Part shown: piece by piece, positions 36,157 through 46,160 of the stretch
How positions within the stretch are numbered: position 1 is the stretch's first letter
Layout: each line of letters begins with the position of its first letter
Assembly (NCBI GenBank): GCA_963816725.1
Contig: CAWFMC010000018.1
Span: 862,591-926,590, forward strand
Source of the DNA: CAVSUB01 sp963816725
GTDB lineage: Bacteria > Acidobacteriota > Vicinamibacteria > Vicinamibacterales > 2-12-FULL-66-21
Direction: 5' to 3'
Length of the DNA: 64,000 bases
Notes under the pieces: generated by a model
The model's input: the letters and a program-made list of their open reading frames with translations, nothing else
Told to the model about the DNA's origin: nothing
The model's database searches: none
Program-made: the position numbers and the translations under genes

Positions 36157-36884
36157 GTCAGGGAGAGCGGGGCAATTCTCCCATGAAACGCTTGTGTAGT
36201 CGTTCGCCGACCCGCGTCTCCTAGAGTCATCCGCGAAGGACAGTGGTGGTAAGCGAGCCTCGATCTTGTGTCAGAACTGTGTCACATGCTCCCAAACACT
36301 CTCGTCGAACGCCTTGACTGACGAGGAAACTAGGATGCACATCGTTGTTGCGGGAAGTCGTTGACGGGAACTGCTTTAGTGCGTGTCGGTGTGGGTCAGC
36401 ACGTGCGGCCGGCGTCTATTTCCAATCGTGCTCCTTCAACCGCACGGACATCTCTCCGTGTCTTCAGAATCAGTAGATTAGCGGTTGGTCCGGCAACACG
36501 AATTGCGTGAGACCCGTTAATATGCCGCAATCATTTACGGCGCTCGCTGAGCCTCACGAAGTCAGCGCGCCAGTCCGCTGGCGGCTCCCAGTATGGGTTA
36601 GCTAGAAATTGCAGGCGAAGATCACCCGGAGGGCATAACCGTTCGGGCGATTGGTCGGCGGCAGATCGCGAACAGGGCCGCTTGACCGGCCCGAGTCGGA
36701 CGGACGCAACGTCGGCCCTCCGGCGGCGGACAACTGCCAGCCCCGTCGCTGTGAGTCGATGTGAATCGACGGGCCAATGAGAATGCGGCGCCCCTTCGGC
36801 TTCCGCAGGATCCCAGAATCCTTCCAGATCCTCCCCGATGCCCTCGACCGACCGATTGGCGATCGCACTACGCCAGCAGCGGCA
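36157..36884. other. Intergenic region, lower GC
   Basis: No gene supported. Contains a partner of the 26477-26523 stretch at 36511-36547. The minus strand has a short protein-like end (PYWEPPADWRADFVRLSERR K) at 36531-36610 with no recognisable upstream part. Confidence 0.35.
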
Positions 36885-37230
36885 TCGCCGCAGTCGGCGC
36901 GTGCTCTGTACTGACGATGGCACGCCGACCACTCGGCAGGGCATCTGGCCGCGGGTCGCTACGCAGCCAAGCGAGCCAAGGTGCCGACCGGCGTCCACAC
37001 ACTGCCTCGCACGTTCTGCTCGCACCTGGCGATGCAGGGCGCGCCGATGCGAGGTGCGCAAGAGCTCGTCGAACATCGGAGCCTCGCATTGACGCAGTGG
37101 TCCTCGCATCTGGCGTCGGCGGCCTTCGACGCGACGATCGAGCTATCGACAACCGGCCGACGTTTCGGTCAGTTGGAGACAGTTTGGAGGCGCCGAAGGG
37201 GTGAAACGCGTAAGTGCAGCGAAGAGAACG
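36885..37230 (+). pseudogene. Tyrosine recombinase (integrase), decayed C-terminal domain
   Basis: Two frames combine. First: RRVLCTDDGTPTTRQGIWPR. Then: VPTGVHTLPRTFCSHLAMQG, APMRGAQELVEHRSLALTQW, SSHLASAAFDATIELS. These match the catalytic domain of phage-type integrases (GTPTTRQGIW.RV...AA.RA.VP.GVHTLRHTFCSHLAM.GAP...IQEL.GH..L.TTQRYMHL). The HxxR box is damaged (LPRTF in place of LRHTF) and the Tyr nucleophile is lost (LTQWSSHL in place of TQRYMHL), so it is inactive. It reads toward attachment copy C, as an integrase next to its attachment site should. It would be the enzyme of segment 2. Confidence 0.75.
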
Positions 37231-37327
37231 GGATAGTCGGCTGGGAGGCAGGGATTCGCGAGGGACACTCAACGAGCCTAAGTTGTTGTCCTAGAAAGAG
37301 ATGTGGCTGGGAGGCAGGGATTCGAAC
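37081..37327. mobile_element. Element right end with attachment copy C (direct repeat of 58921-59161)
   Basis: About 245 bases match 58921-59161. They contain the integrase tail (TCAGTTGGAGACAGTTTGGA), an inner 20-base partial copy of the tRNA-Gln end at 37239-37258, then CTCAACGAGCCTAAGTTGTT and the full 24-base copy at 37304-37327. Two att-like copies 65 bp apart occur at both right ends. Confidence 0.85.
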
Positions 37328-37579
37328 TCGGAGCGAGGCGTTTTTCTAACCTGGTGATGGCGCGCGACTTCTGGTTCTAAGCGCTTGAGTCACAGGCGGT
37401 TACGTCGCTCCGATTCGTTCACTGCCGTCCACCCGAGTCCGCCCGATTCTCCCCCCGTCGTGGAGACATTCTGGAGACGGTGCCAGCGTTGCGATTGGCG
37501 CTGGCACCGATCCGAGGCCGCCTCGATGCAGGAGCACACGGCCCGAGAAGGTTTGAAGTCGGCCAAAGGCGAGGGTTTG
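37301..37579. mobile_element. Conserved left end of segment 3
   Basis: Shares ~280 bases with copy B (22871-23153) and ~190 with copy A (14498-14690). Starts with the tRNA-Gln end, so right end of segment 2 and left end of segment 3 overlap in the att core. No gene lies between it and the amidohydrolase at 37752. Confidence 0.8.
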
Positions 37580-37751
37580 CCAAAGCCTGCCAGGAGTTAG
37601 AGACTGGTTTTCGGACATCGTTTGGGCACACTCATCCCTGGTGAGATCTTTCTGGCGTTGGTGATCACCGGCTCCCGTGGAGGCTGCGGTCATCAGGCGG
37701 CCACAGGCGGACGGTTATCCCGGTCGTCGAGGCCTGGTGGGCGGAACGGTG

Positions 37752-39192
37752 CTACTGGTTCGGCGCCGCCGCTTCAAGACGGCTCAGAATCTCGTCGAGC
37801 GCGTTCCGGTCCAGGAACCTGCCGTGCAGCACGACCGCCTGGATTCTCCGCGTATTGCGAATGTCGACCAGCGGATCGGCATCGAGTAACACGAGGTCCG
37901 CAATCTTGCCGGGCTCGACTGTGCCGAAGTCTCCCTCCCGCCCAAGGAACTGGGCGGGCGCGAGCGTTGCGGCGCGCAGGGCCTCCGCTGGCGTGTATCC
38001 GGCCTCGACGAAGAGGCTCAGCTCCTCGTGCAGGCTGATGCCAGGAATCAGAGCCGGGAAGGGCCCGTTGGCGTCCGTCCCCGCCATCAGTTTCAGCCCC
38101 GCCCGCCGCATGGCGGCGACGATCTCGACGGCGATCCGCAAGTCGTTGTTACCCTCGACCAGATCCTGCGCGCTCGGGTTCTGGAACCCAGGCGAGTTCT
38201 TCCAGGTGCTGGTGAAGCTCCTCGGCATATAACGCAACCAGTCCGGGTAAGGAAGCGTGCCGTCCGCCAGGTACTGCCAGACCAATCCCTGCACGAGTGT
38301 CGGCACGAGCCAGGTGTCGTTCGCGCGAAACTTCGCGAAGAGCGGCTGCGCCGTTTGCTCGTCGAATCTGGCCTTGGCGCGGCGCCGCAGGTTCTGAATC
38401 ACGAAGCCGACGCCTTCCTCGGGTACTGACGCCGCGTTTTGCTTCCGCAACGCAGCCGCGTCCGGAGAGCCGGACATACGCACTCCGGTGTTGTGTTCGA
38501 TGCTCCGCAGGGCCGCGTCGGAGGCGTCCTCGGGCCGGCCTGGCGCGTGGCCCAGAACCGGAAGCCCCTGCTGCTTCGCTTCGTCGGCGATTGCGAGAAG
38601 CAGGTCTTGCGACAGGCCGCCGTGCACCTTGATGAAGTCCACACCCATCCGCTTGCGGGCGACGACGGCGGCGCGGGCCTCGGCGGGAGTGCTGACGACA
38701 CATTGGGAAGGGAAGCGCCCCTGGCCCGACGGACCGGCGATCAGCGGCCCGGCGACGGCGATCAGTCGCGGACCGATCAGCGTGCCTGCGGCCAGCCGCC
38801 GGCGGTGCTCCTGGATCTCCGCCATCGGTACCGCGGTGTGCATATCGCGGACGCCGGTCACTCCAGCGACGGCGTAGAGGGGAAAGAACGCGTCGCCGCG
38901 GTGAGTGAACACGTGCGCGTGCATGTCCCAGAGTCCCGGGATCAAGGTACTTGCCAGTTCCGTCGATCACGCGGGCTGCCGGCGGGATAGTCACCTCGCC
39001 GGTGCCGCCAATCTGGGCGATGCGATCGCCGCTCACGACGACGGTCCTGTCGCGCTGTGTGGCGGTGCCGGAAGGATCCACGATCGCGACGTGCGTCAAG
39101 GCCACCACCGCAGGAGCGGGTTGCAGACGAGCAATCGCCGCCGCCGAGAACAGCGCGATGGCGAGCACCGCAATCAAGAACGGCTTCCTCAT
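37752..39192 (-). CDS. Exported amidohydrolase (imidazolonepropionase-like), one frameshift
   Basis: About 480 residues in two frames. The N-terminal frame (start 39192) has a signal peptide MRKPFLIAVLAIALFSAAAI and the beta-sandwich VVALTHVAIVDPSGTATQRD ... AARVIDGTGKYL. A one-base shift near 38946 leads to the main frame, IPGLWDMHAHVFTHRGDAFF, with the metal-binding HxH. It continues with ARKRMGVDFIKVHGGLSQDL (Lys), LPVLGHAPG, SIEHNTGVRM, KLMAGTDANGPF (metal Asp) and FGTVEPGKIADLVLLDADPL. All metal ligands remain, so the enzyme would work if the shift is an artefact. Likely a secreted cyclic-imide or dipeptide hydrolase of the metal-dependent hydrolase superfamily; substrate unknown. Confidence 0.82.
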
Positions 39193-39342
39193 ACGGGCTC
39201 CTTGGTTACCTCACGATCCGTTGTGTGCTGATCGAGCAAAGTCAGGTGCTCGAGGATCAGAAGTGCACATCGTCCCTGGCGCAGCCTGGAACGCGCCACT
39301 GAGTCTTTCCGCTGTCTCGCTGCGCGAGGAAAGATAGCGCAC

Positions 39343-39821
39343 TCATGAGATGAGAGCGCACGCATCGATCAACTGGCCTTCTCCTTCGAACACCTGGACC
39401 GGCTGAGTCGGGTCGGCCGTAGCGCCGAAAGTGAAGCTGCCAATGATGAGGACGATCCCCTTGAAGGGGCCCGATGGGTTGAAGAGCACGCTCCGACCTG
39501 TCGCGAAACCGTAGTGAGTCCGCTAGCGTCGGTGGACCCATGAACGGCACCGGTGATGTTCAGCGAAACCTGCCTGGAAGTGTCGCTCAGATTGGTGAGC
39601 GTCATATCCAAACCTGGCGACGTCGCGATGAATCCGCCATTTGGTAGTTGAATTGTCTTGGCCTTGCCCGACACGGTCGCCTGCACGTCCAATGCGCAAA
39701 ACACTCCGCCAGGGAGGGTAATCACGTCGTTGACAGGCTCAGGCGCGTGTTGACCCAGAAGTGGCGCTTGCGCAAGCAACGAACTGGTCACCACAATGGC
39801 GCGTGCGAACGCTTGGGTCAT
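39343..39821 (-). pseudogene. Small secreted protein, one frameshift
   Basis: Starts at the ATG at 39821 after AAGGAGAAG with a signal peptide (MTQAFARAIVVTSSLLAQAP). The mature part is NDVITLPGGVFCALDVQATV then KTIQLPNGGFIATSPGLDMT and LTNLSDTSRQVSLNITGAVH. Near 39515 the frame shifts to GRSVLFNPSGPFKGIVLIIG then SFTFGATADPTQPVQVFEGE, ending at 39343. Total ~159 residues, beta-rich, unknown function. An in-frame GTG start at 40040 with its own leader lies upstream, but the internal start has the better ribosome site. The NDVITLPGG segment recurs in the exported cupin at 8386. Confidence 0.6.
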
Positions 39822-40083
39822 GGTTGTCTTCTCCTTATGGACGTGATCCACGACAGGGCCTTCGATTCTCACCCCAGGTCCGGTGAGCGTCGGAACGCCG
39901 CTCGTGTTGAACACATAGGTTCCTGGCGTCCTCGGGAACTCGCCGAGTGAATCGGAGTCAACGGGGTCAGGCCTTGTGCTGAACCATCCACGCGCGCCCC
40001 CAGCCAGCAGGAGACATAGAGAACGGAATGTCTTTTTCACGGCGTACTCCTTGGTTCCCGACTCTGGCGCGTCTGCTTCGGTC

Positions 40084-42274
40084 TCACCGAGGCAAGAAGA
40101 AGAGATCGTCGGGCAACCGACTTTTGATCGGGGCCTCCCAGAGCTCCGTGGGTGTGGGATGAATCACCGTCGCGCCGTCGGTCGCGAACAGCGTCGCGAT
40201 CTGGTTCTGCGCGCCGATCGCGACGCGCGCGTAGTTGGCGGGCTGCTGCTGCGCGGTGATGTAGTTGTGCGGGCCGGCCGGCACGCCGGCGAGGCCGAAG
40301 TTCGAGATCGTGGCGGTAGTAGGTCACACGGTCCGCAAAGTCGCCGGCGTGTACGGTCTCGCTCGAGGCCGGGTTCACGGTGGCGAGGTCGGAGCGCGCG
40401 AACTGGAAGACGAAGGGGCGCGCCGGCACGCCCGCCGGCGGCGCGCGGCGCAGCAGCGGTGCGAAGGCGGCAGCGCTCGCGGTCTGCTCGCCCCACGCTT
40501 TGCGGTCGAGGACCCGCTGGATCGCCGTCGCGCCGGGCGCCGGGTCGGTGAGAGGCCGCTGGTCGCGCAGCGGCAGACTCTCGTTGAAGAACGGCGGCGC
40601 GACGGCGACGCCGTCAATGGTCCTCAGGCCGTACGCGCTGTTGAGCAGCGACGGCGTGCGCGCCGCGAGGTCCGCGGCGAACATCGGCCGGTACGGCGGC
40701 GAGAGCGGGCGCAGGTAGGCGAGCGTGCCACCCCCGGCGACGAACGCCGCCGCGCGGATCGCCGGCGCATACGCGAAGACCATCTCGCCCCACGCCACAC
40801 CGAGCGAGTGGCCCATCAGGTAGATCCGCGCCGCGTCCAGGTCGACCGCGCCGTCCCCATCGACGTCGATCCCGGCCTGCAGTGCGCGGACGAGCTGCAG
40901 GTGCATCCCCGCGGTCTCAGCGACCGTGCCCGACGTTCCCCAGACGGCGTGCGGCCGCGGCGCGAAGCGGGGCTCCCACTCGTCGATCGTGCCGTTGTCG
41001 TCGGCGTCATAGCCCGAGCCCGGCGCCGCAGCCGTCACGGTCGTGCCGTCGGTGAGCCGAAGCGCCATTGTCGAGAGCGGCCCGTTGCCATGGCCCATTG
41101 CGTTGATCGCGATGACCGCGATGCCGCGCGAGGCGGCGATCGACGACTGCGAGACGCAGGCGTTCTTGTTCCCGGCGGAGCCGTGCGCGCAGATCTCGAC
41201 AGGCCAACCGGCCGCTGGCCGCGGGCCGCTCGGCAGCCAGACGGTGACGCCGACGTCGACTGCGCCCGTCGGCGCGAGCGTGCCGGTGCGGGTCGCAATC
41301 GGCGCGATGTGGCCCGACGGGTGCCTCGTGAAGTCGAGCGCCCTGAAACGGCCGAACGCGACGCTCGCGACGGCTCCAGGAATCGTGTTCATGTTTACGA
41401 TGAAATTGGCGAGCGGCCGCGGTGTGAGGGCGCCGGACGCGCCGGTCTGGGCGTTGAACGTGACGTTTTCCAGCGACGAGACGCTGAACACGGCACGCGC
41501 CCGGCCGGGACCGACGGCGAAGTCGATGGCCGGCGCCGGGGCGGCCTGCACCGCGTCGCGGATGCGCTCCATGACGTGCGAGAAGCTCTGCGTCGTGAAT
41601 ACGCTCACGGCGGCCAGATCGTCCTCGCGAACCCCGACCCGGCGGGAGGCCTGAATCGCCTCGAGTAGCGCCTGCCTGTACGGCTCGCGCACCGTCTGCC
41701 GGAAGCGGCGAAACATCTCGCTCGCTTCAATCGCAGCGCCCGACGGATCCCGCACGCCGCGGGTCACGAGGAGCGTGTAGCGCGTGTGCTGATCGAGGAG
41801 TTCATCTGCTATCGCATGCAGCGTGTGGGTGACCGGGTCCCAGACGATCTGGTTGATGCCGATCGGCCGTTCCTCACGCTCTTGCATCTTTGCACCCTCG
41901 CCCAAGGGGATGAGAAAGACCGTTTTCCTGGTGACCGAGGTGACGTCGATGGCGCCACTGAACGGGATCGAGAGTCGAACCCGCATGTTGAAACCGTCCA
42001 GCCTGTTGAGCGCCTCGACGTCCTGGCAGTCGGAGACGTACACCGCGCAGTCCGGCAGCGGCAGGTTGACCCGCAGACCTGTGTTCTGCTCCTGGTCTTC
42101 GACCGTAAAGTAGTCGCTCGGAAAGGGCCCGTCGTCGACCGTGGTCACATCGAACAGCGCCTGAACCGCGGTCGAGGGATTCAATGGCGCGGGTGCCATC
42201 GCCTTCACAGTACAGGCTGTGACGACGCTTAGAAGGAGACCGGACAAGAGGGTCGTGACTTTTGGGCTTGGCAT
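40084..42274 (-). CDS. Lipase-like alpha/beta-hydrolase lipoprotein, one frameshift
   Basis: About 730 residues. The lipobox-type signal MPSPKVTTLLSGLLLSVVTA with C suggests a lipoprotein. The N-terminal half (NPSTAVQALFDVTTVDDGPF, PSDYFTVEDQEQNTGLRVNL, IPFSGAIDVTSVTRKTVFLI) is like the N-terminal domain of bacterial virulence-factor lipases. The C-terminal half is an alpha/beta hydrolase with AARIYLMGHSLGVAWGEMVF (GHSLG nucleophile elbow). Two Ca-loop-like motifs occur (DADDNGTIDEWE and DVDGDGAVDLDA). Near 40305 the frame shifts; the true end GPHNYITAQQQPANYARVAI ... LPDDLFFLPR stops at 40084, while the open frame runs to 40037 in nonsense. The catalytic His is probably in that last part. 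Confidence 0.8.
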
Positions 42275-42539
42275 GTGGCAGACCTGTCGCGTGCGGTTCT
42301 CGTGGGCCTTCCCCCGGGCGGCCGGTAACCGGATTGAACAGTTCCCGAGCGAGGCCCGGCGTTCGTCGCCGGCGTTTTCTCCTTATGTGCAATCTCTCGA
42401 CGAAAAGGGCCAACCCACATCGTGTGTCCGAGCTGGACGGTATGGAGCAACGAGCCGACAGCCGGCGCAGCGATGGCGGCCAGGTTGATCGCGTTGTATA
42501 AATTCGTAGGACCACCGTGAACACCAGGATGTGATTGGG

Positions 42540-43118
42540 ATGGGGGCATCCTCGCCACCGGACGTGACCCAACTGCTCGCCGCTTGGAACCATGGGGACC
42601 CGGCGGCGCTGGAGCGCCTCATGCCGCTCGTCTATGACGAGCTTCGGCGCGTTGCGCGGCGCTCCATGAGATACGAGCGTCCCGACCACACACTTTCGGC
42701 GTCGGCGCTCGTTCACGAGGCGTATCTCCGCCTTGTCGATCAGTCTGGTGTGCCGTCGCAGAATCGCGCGCAGTTCTTCGGCATCGCCGCCCATCTGATG
42801 CGGCAAATCCTGGTGCAGCACGCGCGACGACACCAGGCGGCCAAACGCGGCGGCGGCCTCTGCACAGTTGCAATCGATGACGCGCTCGTCGGCGGGCAGC
42901 CCGGCGCCGTGAACCTGGTCGCGCTCGAGGAGGCGCTGACCGGCCTGGCAGCCCGGGACCCGCGAAAGTGCCGGATCGTCGAACTGCGTTTCTATGGTGG
43001 GCTCTCGATCGAGGAGACCGCCGAGGTGGTCGGTGTCTCGGCTCGCACGGTCAAGCGCGAGTGGCGGCTGGCCAAAGCGTGGCTCTATTACGAGCTGACG
43101 CAGGACAACCAATCGTGA
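42540..43118 (+). CDS. ECF-family RNA polymerase sigma factor (TIGR02999-type)
   Basis: 192 residues. Sigma region 2 covers ERLMPLVYDELRRVARRSMR and LSASALVHEAYLRLVDQ, then AQFFGIAAHLMRQILVQHAR. Region 4 is CRIVELRFYGGLSIEETAEV then VGVSARTVKREWRLAKAWLY. These are the marks of the planctomycete/acidobacterial ECF branch that lacks a classical anti-sigma gene and instead neighbours a Ser/Thr kinase. Here the stop overlaps the GTG of the kinase (GTGA at 43115-43118), so the two are translationally coupled, and phosphorylation is the likely control. Start: ATG at 42540; GTG at 42531 is also possible. Confidence 0.92.
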   Translation: MGASSPPDVTQLLAAWNHGDPAALERLMPLVYDELRRVARRSMRYERPDHTLSASALVHEAYLRLVDQSGVPSQNRAQFFGIAAHLMRQILVQHARRHQAAKRGGGLCTVAIDDALVGGQPGAVNLVALEEALTGLAARDPRKCRIVELRFYGGLSIEETAEVVGVSARTVKREWRLAKAWLYYELTQDNQS

Positions 43119-45892
43119 CGCGAGAGCGCTGGCGCCAGATCGACGAGCTGCTGCAATCAGCTCTCGAGTGCGAGCCGAACGAGCGCGGCGCTCTCCTGGA
43201 TCGCGCGTGCTCTGGCGATCCTGCCCTGCGACGGCAGATTGAGGCGCTCATCACGGCTGACGCGCACGCGGCAGGCTTCCTCGAGATTCCGGCGCTGGCC
43301 TCCGACGCCCCATCTTGTCTGGCGTCGGAAGACCCTCCTCCGGGCGATGCCGACGGCGACACCTTTGTCGGCCGCCACATCGGCCCCTATCGGATCGTGC
43401 GCGAGGTCGGGCGGGGCGGGATGGGCGCCGTGTATCTTGCCGAGCGCGCCGACGACCGTTTTCAGAAGCGGGTCGCCATCAAGCTCATCAAACGCGGCAT
43501 GGACAGCGAGGCCATCCTCCGCCGCTTTCAGCTTGAACGACAGATCCTGGCGAGCATCGACCATCCGTATGTCGCCCGATTGCTCGATGCGGGGAGCACA
43601 GACGACGGCCTGCCGTACTTCATCATGGAGTACGTCGACGGGCTGCCGATCGATCGCTACTGTGATACGCACCGCCTGGCGACCCGCGAACGACTCGAGC
43701 TCTATCGCCTGGTCTGTGCGGCGGTGCACTACGCGCACGAGCACCAGATCGTCCATCGCGATCTCAAGCCGGGCAATATCCTCGTGAGCGCCGACGGAAC
43801 GCCGAAGCTGCTCGACTTCGGCATCGCGAAGCTGTTGACGCCCGCTCACCCGGGCGAGACCCTCGAGGGGACCCTTCAACCACTGCGGCCGATGACGCCG
43901 ATGTATGCCAGCCCGGAGCAGGTGCGAGGGGAACCGATTGGAACGGCCAGCGATGTCTATGCCTTGGGTGTTGTGCTCTATGAGCTGCTGACAGGCCGCC
44001 TGCCGTATCGCGTGGACGGCCGCACGCCGGCGGAGATCGCGGTCCTGATCTCGCAGCAGGAGCCGGAGAAACCGAGTACGGTGCTCCGGCGCGCACAGCG
44101 CATCGCGGCAGGCGATGTCGAGCCGCGATTCACGTTTGCCGCAGTCCTGGTCAGCGGCAAGAGCACCGTCCACCTTCGCACGTCGCGACGCACCGTTTCG
44201 CCGGATCTCGACACGATCATCTTGTCCGCCTTGCGGAAGGAGCCTGCGCGGCGCTACGGGTCCGCAGCGCAACTGGGGGAGGACCTCCGGCGCTACCTCG
44301 AAGGGCTGCCGATCCTGGCTTGCAAGAGTAGCTGGGGGTACCGGGCGCGGAAGGTCCTTGCACGCAACAAGGCGACCGCCACCAGCATGGCGGCGGCGAT
44401 CGTCGCGCTGGCGGCGCTCGTCATGGCGGTCGGCTATACGGGTGGTGGAGCTCAGGGGCCGATTGATTCGATTGCCGTTCTGCCCTTCGTGACTGCGAGC
44501 GCGGATCCGAATGCGGAGTATCTGGCGGACGGAATGGCCGACGACCTGATCAACCGCCTCGCGCAGGTGCCGCACCTGCGGGTGATGTCGCGCAACTCGG
44601 TTGTCCGCTACAAGGGCAGCGAGCCGAACCCGCAGGCGGTCGGTCGCGACCTGGGCGTACGAGCGGTCCTCACCACTCGATGGGTGCAACGCGGTGAGCG
44701 CGTCCAGATCAGTCTCGCGCTGGTGGACGCGCGCGACAACCGTCACCTGTGGGGCGAACAATATCACCGGGGTCTCTCGGATCTGCTCGCCCTGCAGGAC
44801 GAGATTTCGCACGAGATGTTGGAGAAGCTGCACTTGCGGCTCAGTGGCGACCAACAAGAGCGTCTCGTCCACCGATACACCGAGAACACAGAAGCCTACC
44901 AGCTCTATCTGAAAGGCCGCTACTTCTGGAACAGGCGAACCGTGGATGCCCTCACGAAAGGCATCGAGTACTTCGAGCAGGCGGCGCGCCTGGATCAAAA
45001 CTACGCGCTCGCGTACACCGGACTAGCGGACTCCTACATCATTCTTGCCCTGACGGCAGTCGGCACACCACGGCCGCCCCGCGACTACTATCCGCCCGCC
45101 AAGGCCGCCGCGCTCAAGGCGCTCGCCCTGGATGACACGCTCGCCGAAGCGCACGTTTCCCTGGGCACGATCAGACACTCCTTTGAATGGGACTGGCCGG
45201 GCGCCGAGCAAGCATTCAAGCGGGCGCTCGAACTCGACTCACGGAACCCGTCGGCCCATCACCGCTACGGGATGCATCTGGCGTTCATGCGGCGCTTTGA
45301 CGAGAGTCTGCGCAGCTTGCAAGTGGCACGGCAGCTCGATCCCGTGTCGCTGGCGATCAACGATAACCTCGGTTGGACGTACCACTTCGTGGGCGATGAC
45401 GAACACGCGATCACACAACTGCGGCAGACGCTCGAGATCGACCCCGCTTTCTGGAGAGCGCGTTGGAACCTCGCCGAGGTTTACGCCGACAACGGGCTGT
45501 ACGCGGAAGCCACCGCTGAAGCCAGGAAGTTCCTCGACATCGCTCCCGCGAGCGTGCTCCCGAAAAGCCTTCTTGCACGCCTTGATGTCTTGTCAGGACG
45601 AGGAACGGACAGCACTCGCAGGCTGTTGAGCGAGTTGCTGGTGCTGTCGAAGAGTCACTACGTCTCGCCATTCATAATCGCCGAGCTCTACGCCGTCCTG
45701 GGGCAGAACGATCAGGCGTTTGCGTGGCTCGACGCCGCGTATGAACAACGCGAGCCGCTTCTCCTCAGGCTGTATGTGGAGCCGAGGTGGAATCACTACA
45801 GCATCCGGTCCGATCCCCGCTACGAGGGATTGCTCCGCCGCATGGGACTTCCGCCCCCAGCACTGGATAGCCACACTGGGCGAGTACGCTGA
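43115..45892 (+). CDS. Ser/Thr protein kinase with membrane span, TolB-like and TPR domains
   Basis: 925 residues. The N-terminal helix WRQIDELLQSALECEPNERG (about 5-90) is typical of kinases linked to ECF sigma factors. The kinase domain (~90-390) has VGRGGMGAVYLAE, VAIKLIKRG (Lys), HRDLKPGNILV, LLDFGIAKLL and PMYASPEQVRGE. The membrane span is at about 423-447 (ATSMAAAIVALAALVMAVGY). The outer part begins with a TolB-N/FlgO-like unit SIAVLPFVTASADPNAEYLA ... LRVMSRNSVVRYKGSEPN (452-580), then TPRs (IEYFEQAARLDQNYALAYTG, TLEIDPAFWRARWNLAEVYA). It ends with the MGLPPPALD tail common in this family. Expected to phosphorylate the sigma factor or relay an envelope signal. GTG start fixed by the coupling overlap. 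Confidence 0.93.
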   Translation: MTRERWRQIDELLQSALECEPNERGALLDRACSGDPALRRQIEALITADAHAAGFLEIPALASDAPSCLASEDPPPGDADGDTFVGRHIGPYRIVREVGRGGMGAVYLAERADDRFQKRVAIKLIKRGMDSEAILRRFQLERQILASIDHPYVARLLDAGSTDDGLPYFIMEYVDGLPIDRYCDTHRLATRERLELYRLVCAAVHYAHEHQIVHRDLKPGNILVSADGTPKLLDFGIAKLLTPAHPGETLEGTLQPLRPMTPMYASPEQVRGEPIGTASDVYALGVVLYELLTGRLPYRVDGRTPAEIAVLISQQEPEKPSTVLRRAQRIAAGDVEPRFTFAAVLVSGKSTVHLRTSRRTVSPDLDTIILSALRKEPARRYGSAAQLGEDLRRYLEGLPILACKSSWGYRARKVLARNKATATSMAAAIVALAALVMAVGYTGGGAQGPIDSIAVLPFVTASADPNAEYLADGMADDLINRLAQVPHLRVMSRNSVVRYKGSEPNPQAVGRDLGVRAVLTTRWVQRGERVQISLALVDARDNRHLWGEQYHRGLSDLLALQDEISHEMLEKLHLRLSGDQQERLVHRYTENTEAYQLYLKGRYFWNRRTVDALTKGIEYFEQAARLDQNYALAYTGLADSYIILALTAVGTPRPPRDYYPPAKAAALKALALDDTLAEAHVSLGTIRHSFEWDWPGAEQAFKRALELDSRNPSAHHRYGMHLAFMRRFDESLRSLQVARQLDPVSLAINDNLGWTYHFVGDDEHAITQLRQTLEIDPAFWRARWNLAEVYADNGLYAEATAEARKFLDIAPASVLPKSLLARLDVLSGRGTDSTRRLLSELLVLSKSHYVSPFIIAELYAVLGQNDQAFAWLDAAYEQREPLLLRLYVEPRWNHYSIRSDPRYEGLLRRMGLPPPALDSHTGRVR

Positions 45893-46160
45893 GATTCAGC
45901 CGGCAAACGCGTTGATGACCACCTGCTGCTGCCGGTTAACGCGAGCGGGCGCGGCAGCGAGGCCATGGTGGAAGCTTGTCGCCGCACGGCGACTCGGTTA
46001 AAGCGCGCAGATCGACGCCTTGCCCGTTGGATCCGGTTTGCGGGGCTTCTCTCCCGGCCGAGTATCCGCCCACCACGGGCTCCCCCCATCGCGCCGAGTG
46101 ACGCTTGCAGAATTTCCGTTGCGCTTTTACCCTGTCGTACGAGCCGCCGTGGAGCTCTGG

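Noticed and set aside
39822..40040. Separate small secreted protein starting at GTG 40040
   Set aside because: The frame is open and has a leader-like start, but it runs without a stop into the better-supported secreted protein, so it cannot be told apart from an N-terminal extension.
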